NCBI GenBank assembly: GCA_024653795.1
Contig: JANLHY010000169.1
Span: 1 to 5,561 of the forward strand
DNA: 5,561 bases
Reading direction: 5' to 3'
Source of the DNA: Candidatus Brocadiaceae bacterium
GTDB taxonomy: Bacteria > Planctomycetota > Brocadiia > Brocadiales > Brocadiaceae
Below, one piece after another: positions 5,183 through 5,561 of the stretch (its first letter is position 1; every line of letters starts with the position of its first letter). The translations under genes and the position numbers were made by a program. The notes under the pieces are model-generated. The model was not told the origin of the DNA. It saw only the letters and a program-made list of their open reading frames with translations, and searched no databases.

Positions 5183-5488
5183 TTACTTCCTCCTATAGTC
5201 TGTTATTTCATTCTTGGTTGCTTTCCGCGCAGAAAATAGCCGTATCCGTGCGCTGGATCCCGACTCCTCACGAAACGTATGGTGCACGCACAATAATACT
5301 CCTATCTTATCAATTCCTAATGTGATCCATCGATCTTCATCCACGCTGTGTTCATTATCATATAATGATGCGGCCGCCGCATCGAGAAACACGGTAGCGG
5401 CCCGCTCAAATGCAATTTTATGCTTTATAATGTTTTCATGAGCCTTGATTGGATCCCATTCGATTTGATAAACATATCGCTTCGGCAT
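5183..5488 (-). CDS. brnT: BrnT-family toxin
   Basis: BrnT toxins are small RelE-fold ribonucleases that inhibit translation and are neutralised by BrnA. The 101-residue protein shows the family landmarks in order: IEWDPIKAHENIIKHKIAFE (9-28), ATVFLDA (31-37), YDNEHSVDEDRWITLGID (43-60) and RIRLFSARKATKNE (81-94). The closing RxxSARKAT-x2-E motif is especially characteristic. Length and gene order match the family. ATG 5488 is the only reasonable start. AGGGAG lies about 12 bases upstream, which is slightly far. No truncation is visible. Confidence 0.9.
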   Translation of the reverse strand: MPKRYVYQIEWDPIKAHENIIKHKIAFERAATVFLDAAAASLYDNEHSVDEDRWITLGIDKIGVLLCVHHTFREESGSSARIRLFSARKATKNEITDYRRK

Positions 5489-5506
5489 ACGTTATGGGTT
5501 CTCCCT

Positions 5507-5523
5507 TTCATTAGTACTATGAA
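5507..5523 (-). promoter_or_regulatory. Operator-like palindrome upstream of the brnT-type operon
   Basis: TTCAT (5507-5511) and ATGAA (5519-5523) form an inverted repeat around 7 bases, with the 8-bp palindrome TAGTACTA (5512-5519) at the centre. It lies between the upstream attC core and the ribosome-binding site of the toxin gene, where a ribbon-helix-helix repressor would bind. No strong promoter boxes are recognisable; TACTAA on the minus strand within the palindrome is a possible -10 box. Confidence 0.4.
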
Positions 5524-5532
5524 TTATTTGAG

Positions 5533-5561
5533 ACCTAACGCTCAGGCTAAGCTGCGGGCAC
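5533..5561 (-). other. attC: Partial attC of the preceding cassette (3' half)
   Basis: On the minus strand this ends with the core GTTAGGT (5539-5533), preceded by an arm complementary to CAGGCTAAGCTGCGG (5543-5557). That arm differs from the same arm of the complete attC at two positions, and the three-base GCT spacer is identical. The window edge cuts the rest. It shows that the array continues to the right, toward where the integrase gene would be if linked. Confidence 0.8.

Larger units (their letters stand above)
4904..5538 (-). mobile_element. Complete integron gene cassette 1 (BrnT-type toxin and RHH antitoxin)
   Basis: The boundaries follow from cleavage after the G of the GTTRRRY core: the cassette runs on the minus strand from 5538 to the G at 4904, about 635 bp. 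It contains a short leader with an operator-like palindrome, a toxin, an antitoxin and its attC. The low GC contrasts with the GC-rich IS half of the window, as expected for a cassette of foreign origin. It should be mobilisable, because its attC is complete and at least the core and one arm of the preceding site are present. Confidence 0.8.

Noticed and set aside
1..5561. CRISPR array, tRNA or rRNA genes
   Set aside because: No regularly spaced repeat-spacer units, tRNA cloverleaf or rRNA motifs were recognised on either strand.

Overview
The window is a bacterial accessory region with two halves of very different composition. Positions 1-4084 are GC-rich and carry nested insertion sequences. 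Positions about 4205-5561 are AT-rich and read, on the minus strand, as an integron gene-cassette array of toxin-antitoxin (TA) cassettes. The host cannot be named from this sequence. GC-rich IS DNA beside near-identical attC sites in several cassettes suggests a chromosomal (sedentary) integron, probably in an environmental Gram-negative lineage, but that is inference.

Left half, plus strand. A leader able to fold into several hairpins (29-159) precedes a tight four-gene operon: a small Cys/Arg-rich protein (161-553), a ParB/Spo0J-like DNA-binding protein (577-1455), an IS21-family DDE transposase IstA (1452-2861) and its AAA+ helper IstB (2854-3582). The ParB-like gene and istA overlap by ATGA, and istA and istB overlap by 8 bp, so translation is probably coupled. 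A 9-bp stem hairpin follows istB, then two 18-bp direct repeats (3734-3775) typical of an IS21-family right end. No inverted copy is visible on the left, so the element starts before the window or has lost that end. The extra genes ahead of istAB make this more than a standard two-gene IS21 element.

Middle. Directly after the IS21-type end lies the C-terminal part of a second, unrelated transposase resembling the IS1634 (IS4-like) group (about 3776-4084). The IS21-like element therefore seems to have inserted into an older IS. That older IS in turn abuts half of an integron attC site (about 4205-4231), whose other half is missing.

Right half, minus strand. One partial cassette carries a Phd/YefM antitoxin and a RelE/ParE toxin (4811-4243) with their own promoter and three GTAC operator cores spaced 12 bp apart. 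A complete 75-bp attC follows (4898-4972). Next is a complete cassette of about 635 bp with a BrnT-type toxin and a ribbon-helix-helix antitoxin (5488-4979). The window ends inside the next attC (5533-5561). The distribution of unpaired bases in the attC arms orients the array along the minus strand, so every cassette gene reads toward its own attC, as expected. The integrase, if linked, would lie beyond the right edge.

Most worth following up are the ParB-like and Cys-rich genes built into an IS21-type operon behind a structured leader, and the IS-interrupted array of back-to-back TA cassettes.
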